From Malus domestica (lineage: Eukaryota; Streptophyta; Magnoliopsida; Rosales; Rosaceae): DNA of 64,000 bases. Of this stretch, positions 29,901 through 40,392 are shown piece after piece. The translations under genes were made by a program, and so were the position numbers. Position 1 is the stretch's first letter. Every line of letters starts with the position of its first letter. The notes below the pieces were generated by a model, which was not told the origin of the DNA, did not search any database, and saw only the letters and a list, made by a program, of their open reading frames with translations. The DNA lies in assembly GCF_042453785.1 (NCBI RefSeq), contig NC_091675.1:198501-262500 (forward strand), read 5' to 3'.

Positions 29901-30133
29901 TGGAATCGAGCGACTCATGGAATCAATCTCAGCCTCAATCTTCAAATGATTTTTCTTATGGACAACCTCAACCAATCTCGGATCCATATGGGTGGCATAT
30001 TAACAATTACATGCAAAACTATTTTGGGGATTTATCATTTGATAACTACTCTTCACAATACACTCATTCTACACATAGAGATGATGACGATAGTGACAAA
30101 TTTGAACCTCATAGGAACTCTATGTGGTACTAA
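26908..30133 (+). pseudogene. hAT transposase, BED finger + DUF659, decayed
   Basis: The first open block (26908-28398, 496 aa) has a BED zinc finger (CKYCGRVMKSGGVTRLKYHL), an acidic linker, a DUF659 core with CDGWT and VTDNGSAF (likely catalytic aspartates) and CAAHCIDL. Coding similarity continues through 28399-28540 (VYPTMGAVYELMR), about 28638-28757 (YRPGVGDDGNLIRAVH), 28825-28900 (LTWFKDARRTFGEP), and 28984-29282, which carries the hAT dimerisation domain (SSACERNWSTFALIHTKQRN). A glycine-rich C-terminal tail extends to 30133 (RNSMWY). Damage: in-frame TAA at 28396-28398 and at 29280-29282, a frame change near 29750, and no canonical acceptor before the 28638 block. Introns 3 and 4 keep GT-AG borders. 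Confidence 0.9.
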
Positions 30134-30663
30134 AGTGTAAAATATTGTACTAATTCATTATATATAAATGATTATGGTGTGTTTAGACTTCTTTCATTAA
30201 TTACTACATATTTTCTACACTCATAATGTTTGTCAGATCGCTATATAATCAACTTGATAATGTTAAATCCATCATGCAATGCATTTCCTTCCAATTTTTT
30301 GTGATAAACTAATAGATAATTGACTAAATAAACATCCTACAAAGTTTCAATAAAAATTTCCAAGTTTTTTTTACAATTTCCGTGGTTTCCATGTAATTTT
30401 TATCGATATCGATATTTTACCGATATTTCCATCGATATTTCCGTGTTTTCGGACTACCGATATTTCCGATATCACCGATATTTTCTTCCTTGGTATAGTG
30501 TGCTATAGGATTAAGAGTTTAATATTTTTTTTTCTTCCCATTATACAGTTACGTAATAAAATGATACTATAAGACCTTGGACATAGACATCGAATGGTTG
30601 ATTATCCACTTAATTATCGCGAAACAATTTGTAAACACTATCTCCAAAATAACCTTTGTCAAC

Positions 30664-32983
30664 TGATAGGATTTTTACTACTCATGTGAACGGGCTTAAG
30701 GCCCCGTTTGGCAGATCGGATAAAGGATCGGATAGGATTAGTTATACGGAGCCGGGTGTTTGGCGTCCCTTCGTACTAAATAAGCACCAGATTAATCTAA
30801 CCAGTCTGCTTATTTAAGCAGGTATACGCCTGCTTAATAAAACCAACCAAAAGGCTCGGATTATTTAAGCAGGTCGTCGTCCTCCCCGTCACCTTCTCTC
30901 GCCATCGTCGTCCTCCCCGTCACCTCTCGCCATCGCCGTCCTTGCCGTCACCTCTCACCGTCACCTCTCGCCATCGCCGTCACCCCTCGCCGTCACCTCT
31001 CGCCATCGCCGTCACCCCTCGCCGTCACCTCTTGCCCTCTCCTTGTTGTGGCCTTCCTCATCGCCTACTCGCCGTCCTCCCCTGCAACTGGGTCTTGCAA
31101 AGAAACATGGTGCGGCTGACAGATGATTTCAATTTGGGATTCTGCTGCAACTGGTTGTTTGAATTTATTTGGGATTCTTCTGCAGTCGGGGAAAAAGAAG
31201 AAGGGAGAAAGAGGGAGGGAGTTTAGGGGGTGCAATGGAGAGATATGGGGAACAATTATTTGGGATTATGCAGTCGGGGAAGAAGAAGAAGGGAGAGAAA
31301 GGGAGGGAGTTTGGGGGTGCGGAGACATCTGGGAACAAAAAGCTGATTTCAGTTTTTTTTTTTTTTTTTTGTTTAATTTTATTTTAAGTTTGATTCCTCT
31401 TATCCGGTATAATACCAAACACAGTATAAATAATACGGTCATTAGTCCGATACTACACCAAACGCTCGACTAATTTAGTCAGTACTATCCGATGACTATT
31501 TATCCTATCCGACAGAAATAGTCAGTACAGTCCGAGCTACCAAACGAGGCCTAAATCTGCTATTTTACTTGCAAGAATCACAAGGTTATTGTAGTATAAA
31601 CGGATCTCGCAAGGTCGTCTCCATAGGGATTATTAAATAATTCGAACTAATCAGATTCCATTTAATTATTGTAAAGTAGAAATTGAAGTGATTGATTTTA
31701 TAACCTAATTAAAATAAAAACGAAATTAATGAATTAAAATAAACAATCTGCAATATTAGAGCTAGAGAGAAAAGAAAACAGTTTTGGGAGAATAAAATTA
31801 AGAAAGCACTAGGGTTCCACCATCATCTAGCAATCCTATGAATTTTTACCAATTACTTATAATCTACACATGCCACTTTGAGGGTTAGATTTTCCTAATT
31901 CATATTCTACTTGGAATCTCCAACATAGAACGTATATCTAACATGCAACCCGTCCGAACGTTCGGATCAAATCTAAACATGAAAGACTCATTATGCTTTA
32001 TGAAAATCCTTTGAAAAACCATGCAATCCTTAAGACGTGATATTCATCCTAAGAGAAATTACAATTATTAATCACAAGAAGCTAGCGTCAATTTCAGGGA
32101 ACTTTCCGACCAAAATTGCATCAAATTACTTTTCTAAAGATCCTAATGGTGATCAGGCATTACGACAATTAGATAGTCTTTATCCCAGTGATTAACAATT
32201 CAAAGTACGCATGCAATCAATCATAAGCAATTAAATAAAAATCACATATTCATGCTAAGGCTCAAGGCTTCGCCCTAGCAAAAGAAATTAGTTATGCATA
32301 TTCATAATTGAAATCATAGAAAATATATTCAAGAAAATGATTGAAAGAACCTTCAAGTAAAAAGTCTTCAAAACCCTAACAATTCTCTGTCTCCAAAATT
32401 GCATAAAAGAAAACGTACTGAAATATGGTGGACGGCCAAGCCATATATCTCCAAACCTCCCACACAAACCCTAGGAAACTAAAATTAATTCCAATCCCCC
32501 AAAAAACTTAGGAAACATAACCCTAAATTAAATGATAAAATTTGTCTCAAATCTGAATAGCCACGTTTTGACCCATAAGCTGCTCCAAAACTGGCCTAAT
32601 ATAGCTGGATTTAATGTTTGGAATATTCTGAACACTTTTCCAGAAGGCCACGAATCCATCCGAGGTCATCTTGGGCTCCAAAAACGCAATTTAAGCCCAA
32701 AAAACGTCATTTTCCAGCACTGCACACTGTTTCTTTATTTCATCGTCAGAAAATAACCGATTGGTGGAAAAATCCCAATTTTTGATACGATCAAGCTAAG
32801 TGATTCACGAACGTCCTCCAACTGGAATTACTCCAAAATTCGTCCATTTGGTCCTGTTTTGCTTCAGAGGAAGTCGAAAGTCCTATATTGAAAATACAAT
32901 TCAAAGTATCAAAATTCTTCCAAAATATTAACCAAAATATACTAAGATTAGGGTAAAATATATAATATAAAATCTACTCATCA
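30664..32983 (-). mobile_element. LTR-type element (probable solo LTR), TSD TCAAC, with nested insertion
   Basis: TG...CA boundaries flanked by TCAAC on both sides (30659-30663 and 32984-32988). Subtracting the nested Harbinger-type element (30700-31551 plus its 3-bp duplication) leaves about 1.47 kb without coding capacity, so a solo LTR or a short non-coding LTR-kin element. The sequence around ACGGATCTCGCAAGGTCGTC is familiar from plant LTR-element interiors or ends. Orientation is inferred from the minus-strand start TGATGAGTAGATTTTATA and is uncertain. Confidence 0.65.
30700..31551. mobile_element. PIF/Harbinger-type non-autonomous element, TSD TAA
   Basis: An 852-bp element with ends GGCCCCGTTTGG and (reverse complement of the right end) GGCCTCGTTTGG, flanked by TAA at 30697-30699 and 31552-31554. 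The interior has a minisatellite-like block of CGCCATCGCCGTCACC units (about 30890-31040) and GGGAGAAAGAGGGAGGGAG repeats (31195-31310). No transposase. It is nested in the LTR-type element at 30664-32983. Confidence 0.8.
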
Positions 32984-34159
32984 TCAACTTAAATCTCACA
33001 TCATGCCAAGGAAAGTTAGCAACAGTATGTTTTATCCCTCGTTGGTTTGTCATTTTTTTAACCTTTGCACTCCTTTTAAGGTCGCCCCTCCTCCCGACAA
33101 TTCCTAATCCACCTCGGAGAAAAATAAGAAACCACCTGCCAAGTTCGTAGCCACATCTAACTTAATTTTGTCGGTGTCTCAGTTCTCTAGCTATATATAT
33201 TCAGCAAAATATAGATTTGGTATGTATATAAATATATATATGGTGAGGAAGAAACGTTCGGAATCAGAACAACATGCAGAATCAGATGGATGAGGTGGAG
33301 GAAGTGAAGTCGAGCCCAATGAGTGCTGCAAATATGACCCCAAAAACTCCAAAAAGTCCGCTCGTTTCTCGTTTTATGGCGACTCCTTTGGGCAGTCCGA
33401 TGAAGGCGGCGATGACAAGCATGCGAGGCTACCTAGAAGAAGTTGGACACTTGACAAAGCTTGATCATCAGGACGCATGGCTTCCTATCACCGAGTCCAG
33501 AAACGGCAATGCCCTCTACTCCGCCTTTCACACTCTCAGAGTCTCAGTCCTTCCGGAATCGGCATTCCAGCCCTCCTCCTTCCTTTATCTTTCGCTACTC
33601 TTGGCTGGTAACAGCTTTAATTAATTGGTTTTCTCTAAATTCTGATATTTATTTACGTATAATTAATTAGTATTCATGGTTCTTCGTTTGCTTAATTAAT
33701 TTATGGAAGACTTTAGATGCGGTCCCTAACTATGAATATTCTTTGATTGAAATATTGTTGGTTTTCAATTTTTTATCAAAGTCCTTGAAATTAATGTGAT
33801 AATTTATTTTTATGTATGTTACTATATTTTTTAAATTAAAAAATTAAGTTGTTTATATAAATGAGATTTTAAATAAAAAAACCATAATTTGTGGGATTAA
33901 AAATATTAAAATATAATTATACTATTGTGTGTGTGTATATAAACATGGGTACATTCATCAAAATTAACCAAAAAATTATTGTATCAAAACATGGGTACAT
34001 ACTTCAAAATCACAAAGATATTAGGCTTAATAACATTAGTAAATTTCTTCGATTAAACTTGACATGGATACATTTTAAAATCAAAGAAAGAATAATGTAC
34101 CCATATAAGTTTAAAAATGGATTAGAAAAAAAAATTGAATAGATTTTATATAACAAAAA

Positions 34160-34460
34160 TGATACATTTTACATATAACAAATTGGTATATTTAAGAATG
34201 AGTACATTTTAAGATTAAAAATTTGAAAAAATTACATAAATGGGTACATATAATTATCATGGGTACATTTGGCAAAATAAAAAATGGGTACAAATAAATT
34301 TAAAAAAAAACATGGGTACAAATACAAATAAAACTTTAAAAAATATGGACACAAAAAGAAATTAATATATGGGTACAAATTAAAACTGAAAAGAAAATTG
34401 GTACAAATAAAATAAAGTGTGGCAAATTAAAAATGGGAACAAACTAAAACTAAAAATATA
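34160..34460. repeat. GGGTACA-rich AT repeat
   Basis: Irregular repeats of ATGGGTACAAATAAAA type within the first intron of the transporter pseudogene. A similar GTACCAAT/GTACAAAT-rich block lies in the dehydrin intron (51270-51500). No ends could be defined. Confidence 0.45.
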
Positions 34461-35149
34461 TGATAAAAAATTTAGTCATAAATATAAATATACTAATTGT
34501 AACATTTTTAACATTAAATGAATATATTTAGAAATAAAAAATATTTTATTATTAAATAATTAATGATGTTATTAATACCCAAGTACCTTAATAAAAAATT
34601 AAAAAATAATAAGATTTTAATCAATAAAGTAGTAAAAGGAAAGATCAGTAGCTAATTTCTTTACATGTGTGTATATATGCATGCGTTGCAGGGCATAATA
34701 CACACACACATACATATATATTGATATATTAATTGATCGAACACTCACTAATGCAAAATAGTGGTTCGGCAATCCAAGACAAATTGCAACGTCCTAAAAA
34801 AGTTGTCAATAATTGTTCGTCCAAAATCAGTATCCAATTTTAACAAAAAGAAGTGTAACTCTCAGGTGGAAAATTCTGGCATTGTTTCCAATCATGTACC
34901 TCTCAGGTGGTACGTAACCCTGATTAGGGCTGGGCACGGGCCGGGCCGGGCCCATTTTTGAAGGGACCGGACCGGACCCGGAATTAAAGGAGACGGGGCG
35001 GGCCGGGCCGGGCACTTCAATTCTGAAAATAGGAACCGGACCTTACCCGGCCCGATTGAAACGGGCCGGTTCGGTCCGGGTACACGGGTCCTGTGGTTTT
35101 TATTTTTTATTTTTTTTTATTTTCTTTTCTTCCTGTTTAAAGTTAAACA

Positions 35150-35390
35150 TGTTTGCTGCACACAGATTGCAGTTTTTGCTGCACACATACAAACTGCAGA
35201 TTGCAGTTTTTGCTGCACACATACAAACACATACAAACTGCACAGATTGCACAGATTGAAAAAAAAAAATAGCACATATTGCAGTTTGAAAAAAATAGCA
35301 CAGAATACAGATTGCAGTTTGCACAGACACAGATTTCACAGATTGCAGTGCATTTTGCAGTGCACAGATTGCACAGATTGCACACATCCG
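35150..35390. repeat. Subterminal motif array, left side of Ac-like element
   Basis: Multiple copies of CAGATTGCA within GCACAGATTGCA-type contexts, mixed with TTGCTGCACACATACAAACT repeats. Orientation is inverted relative to the array on the transposase 5' side (38170-38720). In Ac/Ds, arrays like this are transposase binding sites; the same role here is inferred. Confidence 0.7.
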
Positions 35391-35433
35391 CAATAAATTT
35401 CAAATTCCAACGCCCAAGTTCCAACAACAATCC

Positions 35434-38038
35434 TTATTGAATCTGTAAGCAAAAATACAATATAAACATGTCATTTTTAAAGTTCAACATCATATTATGC
35501 TCATTGAAATTTAAAGTTTATTCATTTGAATTGAAAATATTACCGAAATTCCTTTTCCTTTATTCGTTCGAGTTGTTTGTGGAGCTTCAATTTCAGGATC
35601 ACTTGGTGAGATGGTTGAACTTGTAGATATAGTATTTGCTCTTTTTCTTTTATATTCTACAACAAAGAACAAACGTTAATTGTAAACCAATTAATTTTAT
35701 AAACCAAACTATAAAAAACAAAATAATTACCTTCTTCACACTCTTGATAAAATTCAAGCTCCGCACAACTTGCTTCATACTCAATGCCAATTGGTTCACT
35801 TTTTATCCAGTTTCGGAGGCACTCCACTGTTTGAGGAAGGAGACATGATCTACAAGGGTGAATTAATCTCTTTCCTCCACTAAATGCACTCTCACTGGCA
35901 ACTGTTGACACTTGAATTGGCAAGACATCTTTCGCTATCAAAGCAAGTGTGGGATATGTGCTCCTCCCTTTCAACTTCCACCATTTCAAAACGTCAAATT
36001 GTGAACCATGTTGTGCTTTCTCTACAGTGTCAAGGAGATATCTATCTACCTCATGTGCAAGCGCAATATCCTCGGTGTCTTCTAGTTCTTTCTCCCAATC
36101 ATCCATGATTTGACTAAATATCATTGGATTTTCTGTTGGCACACTAGAAGATGATTCTTTTACCCTTGAAGAAGAAGTGTCAAAAACTAAATCTTCTCTA
36201 CCCTTTTGTTGTGTTTGTGAACCGAAAGCTTGGTAAGCATATTCATCACACATCGCCTTCAACAATGTCTTCACTAGATTACTTTTCTGTTCAATCTCTT
36301 CTTCAGAAAGTTGTAATTGCTTTCTACACAGGTGCATGTAGTGCCTCAATTTGAACCTTGGGTCTAAGACAAGGGCAACTATAAATATTTGATTAAGGGA
36401 CTCAATTGAACCAAAATACTTTCGATATTTGGCTCTCATGTTGAATGCCATATCACGTAGCACCAACTCTACAGTTCTTCCAGTTTGCATATATTCAGGC
36501 AAAAAAAGCTTTTCAATCTCATTTTCCACAACAATGACATCATGAACAGCTGTATTAGATGTCGGATAATTACTTGCACTAACTTTCAAAGTTATAAGAT
36601 AGAAGGCCTTCAAAAATTCCACAAACACTTCTGCACTATCCCAATCTTCCTCCTTAGGTGGTCCAACCCTCCCTTTACCCGCCACTTCTTCTCCTTCATC
36701 ATTAAACACCTTTTCACTGAAATAGGTGGTGTATATATTGGCTTCATCATCTTCGGTCATTCTTTCAAATGCTTTTTTAAACTTCAAGCAAGATTCTAGC
36801 ATCATGTATGTGCTATTCCACCTAGTAGGCACATCCATAACAACTAGACCCTTACTATCCAACTTCTCATTCTCCACACATTTCTTGAAATAACTCAACC
36901 TTCGAGGACTTGATCTCACAAACCGCACGGCATTTCTAAGAGCATCCACAGTTGTATCTAATTTTTTCAACCCATGTTTCACTACCAAGTTGATAATATG
37001 AGCTAAGCACCTCACATGCATAAACTTGCCATTCATAATCATTTTACTATTAGGCCATTTTTGCATTTTACGAACAACATACTCAATTGCCACCTTATTA
37101 GCCGATGCATTGTCAACTGAGATACACATTACCTTTTCAATCCCCCACTCATCCAAACATTGCTCAATCATCTTCCCTATTTCTTTGCCTTCATGACTTG
37201 GAATCAAACAAAAGTTTAGAATCCTTTTGTGCATATTCCAATCATCATCCACAAAATGAGCAGTTAGCACCATGTAGTTCAAATTTTGCACACTTGTCCA
37301 TGTATCAGTAGTCAAGCTCACTCTATGATTGTGTATCTCCTTTTTTAACTGATTTTTCATGCTATCATACATATTGAATAACCCCCTCAGCATAGTTCTC
37401 CGAGATGGAACATGCAATCTAGGCTGGACTTTGCACATCATCCGCCTAAACCCTTCACTCTCCACAATACTAAAAGGTACCTCCTCGAGCACAATAAACT
37501 CAATAATACCTTCCTCACTTTCTTCTTGGCTCCACCCTTTAGCAACAAGCATGTTTTTGACATTCCCATCCCCAGAAGGTCCAGAACTGCCTAGAACCTT
37601 TTGCAACTCATCAGTTGGTTGATATGACTTGCAATGTTTATTGATATGTTTAATGTAAGTACTAGTTCCACCCCCACTAGTATCACATGCAAAAAAGGAG
37701 CTACAATGGTTACACTTAGCCTTCAATACTTGTACCTCCACCTTCTCTTTCTTTCCATCCTTTTCTACTTCTTGCATTTCCGAGACGGTACACTTAGTGA
37801 AATGATCCCAAACCCAAGATCTCTCAGAAGAAGATCTCCCTAGTGAAGCTATTATAGTTGGTTGTTTTGTCTTTGGAATAGGTGGTGCTTTTCTTTTTCT
37901 AGAGGATGAGGGGTTTGGGGGAGGCATTGATGGTTGTACGGGTTGTGCTTGTGTTGGTTGTGGAGGACATGGTGATGTAGCCGTAGATGATGCTACATTA
38001 GTACTGCTAGGGGTACTTTGACTTTGAGATTGAGACAT
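35434..38038 (-). CDS. hAT transposase (RICESLEEPER/Ac-like), open
   Basis: Three exons: 38038-35731, 35656-35544, 35442-35434, encoding 809 residues. I take MSQSQSQS (38038) as start rather than the ATG 24 nt upstream, because it matches family starts. A low-complexity S/P/Q N-terminus precedes a BED finger (WVWDHFTK ... CNHCSSFFACD ... YIKHINKHC, about 75-145), the RNase H-like core with LTTDTWTS and CISVDNASANK aspartates, CLAHIINL (C/H motif), VPTRWNSTYMMLES, a DUF4413-like middle (SASNYPTSN, VLDPRFKL), and the C-terminal dimerisation domain with VASESAFSGGKRLIHPCRS. No stop or frameshift is seen. Exon 3 only supplies two codons and the stop; if the last intron were retained the C-terminus would differ slightly without affecting the core. 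Confidence 0.9.
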
Positions 38039-38059
38039 TATGTAAAAATCTGTAAAAAT

Positions 38060-38790
38060 CAAATAATGGAACTATATTCATTAATCAAACAGAAGCAGGC
38101 AGCACAACACACAAATTGTTGACCAACAAAATACCAAAAAGGCTGAGAAGTATCATCATGTTATTAATTTGTGCAGTGTGTGACTGTGCAATTGCAATCT
38201 GTGCAGATTGTGCAGTTTGCAATCTGTGCAGAATTGCAATCTGTGCAAATCAAATAATGAAACTATATTCATTAATCAAACAGAAGCAGGCAGCACAACA
38301 CACATATTGTTGACCAACAAAATACCAAAAAGGCTGAGAAGTATCATCATGTTATTAATTTGTGCAATGTGTGACTGTGCAGTTGCAATCTGTGCAGATT
38401 GCAATCTGTGCAAATCTGTGCAGATTGTGCAGTTTGCAATCTGTGCAGAATTGCAATCTGTGCAAATCAAATAATGGAACTATATTCATTAATCAAACAG
38501 AAGCAGGCAGCACAACACACAGATTGTTGACCAACAAAATACCAAAAAGGCTGAGAAGTATCATCATGTTATTAATTTGTGCAGTGTGTGACTATGCAGT
38601 TGCAATCTGTGCAGATTGCAATCTGTGCAAATCTGTGCAGATTGTGCAGTTTGCAATCTGTGCAGATTGTGCAGTTTGCAATCTGTGCAGATTGCAATCG
38701 GTGCAGATTGTGCAGTGTGTGACTGGAGAGACGAAGAACCGCCTTTGCTGAAGTATCATCATGTTATTAATTTGTGCAGTGTGTGACTGG
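38060..38790. repeat. Large tandem repeat with 12-bp motif array, right side of Ac-like element
   Basis: Three tandem units start at 38060, 38251 and 38468 with CAAATAATGGAACTATATTC or one-base variants (periods 191 and 217 bp). Each contains GTTGACCAACAAAATACC, AAAGGCTGAGAAGTATCATC and a cluster of TGCAATCTGTGCAGATTGTG motifs; at least ten TGCAATCTGTGC copies are visible overall. The block lies directly upstream of the transposase start, so it may act as promoter and as transposase binding zone. Confidence 0.8.
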
Positions 38791-40392
38791 AGAGACGAAG
38801 AACCGCCTTTGCAGAAGCAAGCCTCAAATGCGCCTTCTCAACTGAACTGTAAATCACAAAACTTTACATGAAATTTGATGCCTCATATTACAAAAATTGT
38901 ACACAATCCGCACAGATTTGCAAACTGCACAAATTGTTTGAAAAAAAAAAATTCGATACCTCGGATAGAAGAATCAAACCAGATACACACTCACTGAGCA
39001 ACAATCAGCACTATAAGAAATCAAAAACCCAGATAGTTAGAGACACTCAGACACCCATTTCCATATGAAGATTAAACTACACTCCCAGAAGCAAATAATC
39101 AAAGCAAGCAAGTTCCCTTGTCTTTAATCTACTTCCAGGTAAGGACAGCTTGAAGACTACATATATATAGATATATTTACCAAATCAGCAGCTAAACCAA
39201 GTTAGCTCTGCAGCTGACACGATCTTCGTGCGATCTGAAACACAGAGATAGCATTCCACAGATATCATTAACAATGAAATAATCCAAGGGAAAGTGATGC
39301 CTAAAAGAAAAATCTAAAAGGGTGCAAGCAAAAAAGTAAAAGGGTACCAACTCAAGTGTAAAAAGATAAAATTTTTATACTTACAGAATCAGCAGGAGTT
39401 TAAGTAGTGCACCTTAAACTACTTCTTCTTGTTAAAAACCACCTGAACCGAGTGAACAAAGTAAATAATCAATTCAAATTTCAAACAGGAAAGAGCTTCC
39501 TAAAAAATCCAAGAGACTAGAACATAAACCTAGTCAAATATGAGTTAAATCAGAAACTTTAAAGTTAAACACAGCCTCTTACAAATCAACATGCAAATGG
39601 AAAATTAACTCTAGTAGTAACCTAGTTCGAAAACCCTAAAATCCCAAATTCCAATTTAAAAACCCTAAAATCCCTACCTACACCCAAAATTCAAATTAAT
39701 AACAAAACCCTAATTCAAAATTACCTAAATTTTAGAGGGATGATGGCCTGGGTTCTCTGGCGGTCACGACGGTGATGGGGTGATGAAGTCACGACGGCGG
39801 GGGTTGCTGTCGAAGAGGAGAGAATCTGGGATGTTGTCGATGGCAAGGGTGGTCACGTTGTATTCGCCGAGGAGAAACGACGGTTGGTGAGGGGATCGGA
39901 GTCGAGGGAAGGGAATCGGGATGAGAGAGAGATAGAGTGAGAGAGTGAGAGAGTGAGAGAGTCGGGACTCGGGAGGGAATCGGGATGAGAGAGAGATAGA
40001 ACTTAGGGTAAAACTAAATCAACGGTTCAGATTTGATATGGTATCTTAATCATCCATCTGGTCCGTTCATTTTAATTACAAACGGGCCGCCGGGTACCCG
40101 CGGGTCCTATACCCAGGAACCGGCCCGGACTGAAATTCACAAATACCCGGCCCGGCCCGCCCCGTTTCTTTTTTTTTAAAGTAGGAACCGGCCCTTACCC
40201 GCCCCGACCCGCGGTTCCTGTACCCGTTTGCCCAGCCCTAACCCTGATCATGATCGGATGTGGGACCATGAAAATATTTTCCAAATCGTGTGCGGTGAGA
40301 CATGCCGCCACGTAAATCCACTGTCAACGATAGAGCGGTACTTGCTGTTCACCGGCACTGCCATTCTTCTCACTCAGCTTCCTAACCTCAAC

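Larger units (their letters stand above)
23574..30492 (+). mobile_element. 6.9-kb hAT transposon (DUF659/BED type), TSD GTATAGTG
   Basis: A 6919-bp element. The 8-bp duplication GTATAGTG lies at 23566-23573 and 30493-30500. Terminal inverted repeats are CATGGAAGAAAAT at the left and, as reverse complement, CAAGGAAGAAAATATCGG at the right, the CA-plus-8-bp pattern of hAT. Both subterminal zones are dense in ATATCG-type palindromes. Layout: left subterminal array (23585-23720); GA/GT-rich leader (23940-24480); direct repeats (24486-24755); ATG-rich AT tandem repeats (25020-25560); a 544-bp direct duplication (about 25640-26727); then the transposase gene (26908-30133). The transposase is decayed, so the element is non-autonomous now. 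A deletion derivative of the same family is at 40393-41660. Confidence 0.9.
34925..40240 (-). mobile_element. 5.3-kb Ac-like hAT transposon, TSD ACCCTGAT, looks intact
   Basis: A 5316-bp element with exact 8-bp duplications ACCCTGAT at 34917-34924 and 40241-40248. Left end TAGGGCTGGGCACGGG; reverse complement of the right end TAGGGCTGGGCAAACGGG. Just inside both ends are very GC-rich inverted blocks (GGGCCGGGCCGGG / CCGGCCCGGCCCG). Further in, both subterminal zones (35150-35390 and 38170-38720) are packed with GCACAGATTGCA and its complement. A single transposase gene on the minus strand (35434-38038) is open throughout. It is inserted in an exon of the transporter pseudogene. Confidence 0.93.

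Noticed and set aside
35100-35430. Cysteine-rich small frames (CAICAICALQ type)
   Set aside because: Translations of the GCACAGATTGCA motif array, superficially like cysteine-rich peptides.
38116-38751. Cysteine-rich frames (LICAVCDCAIAICADC type)
   Set aside because: Same motif array on the other side of the Ac-like element; periodic DNA, not a peptide gene.
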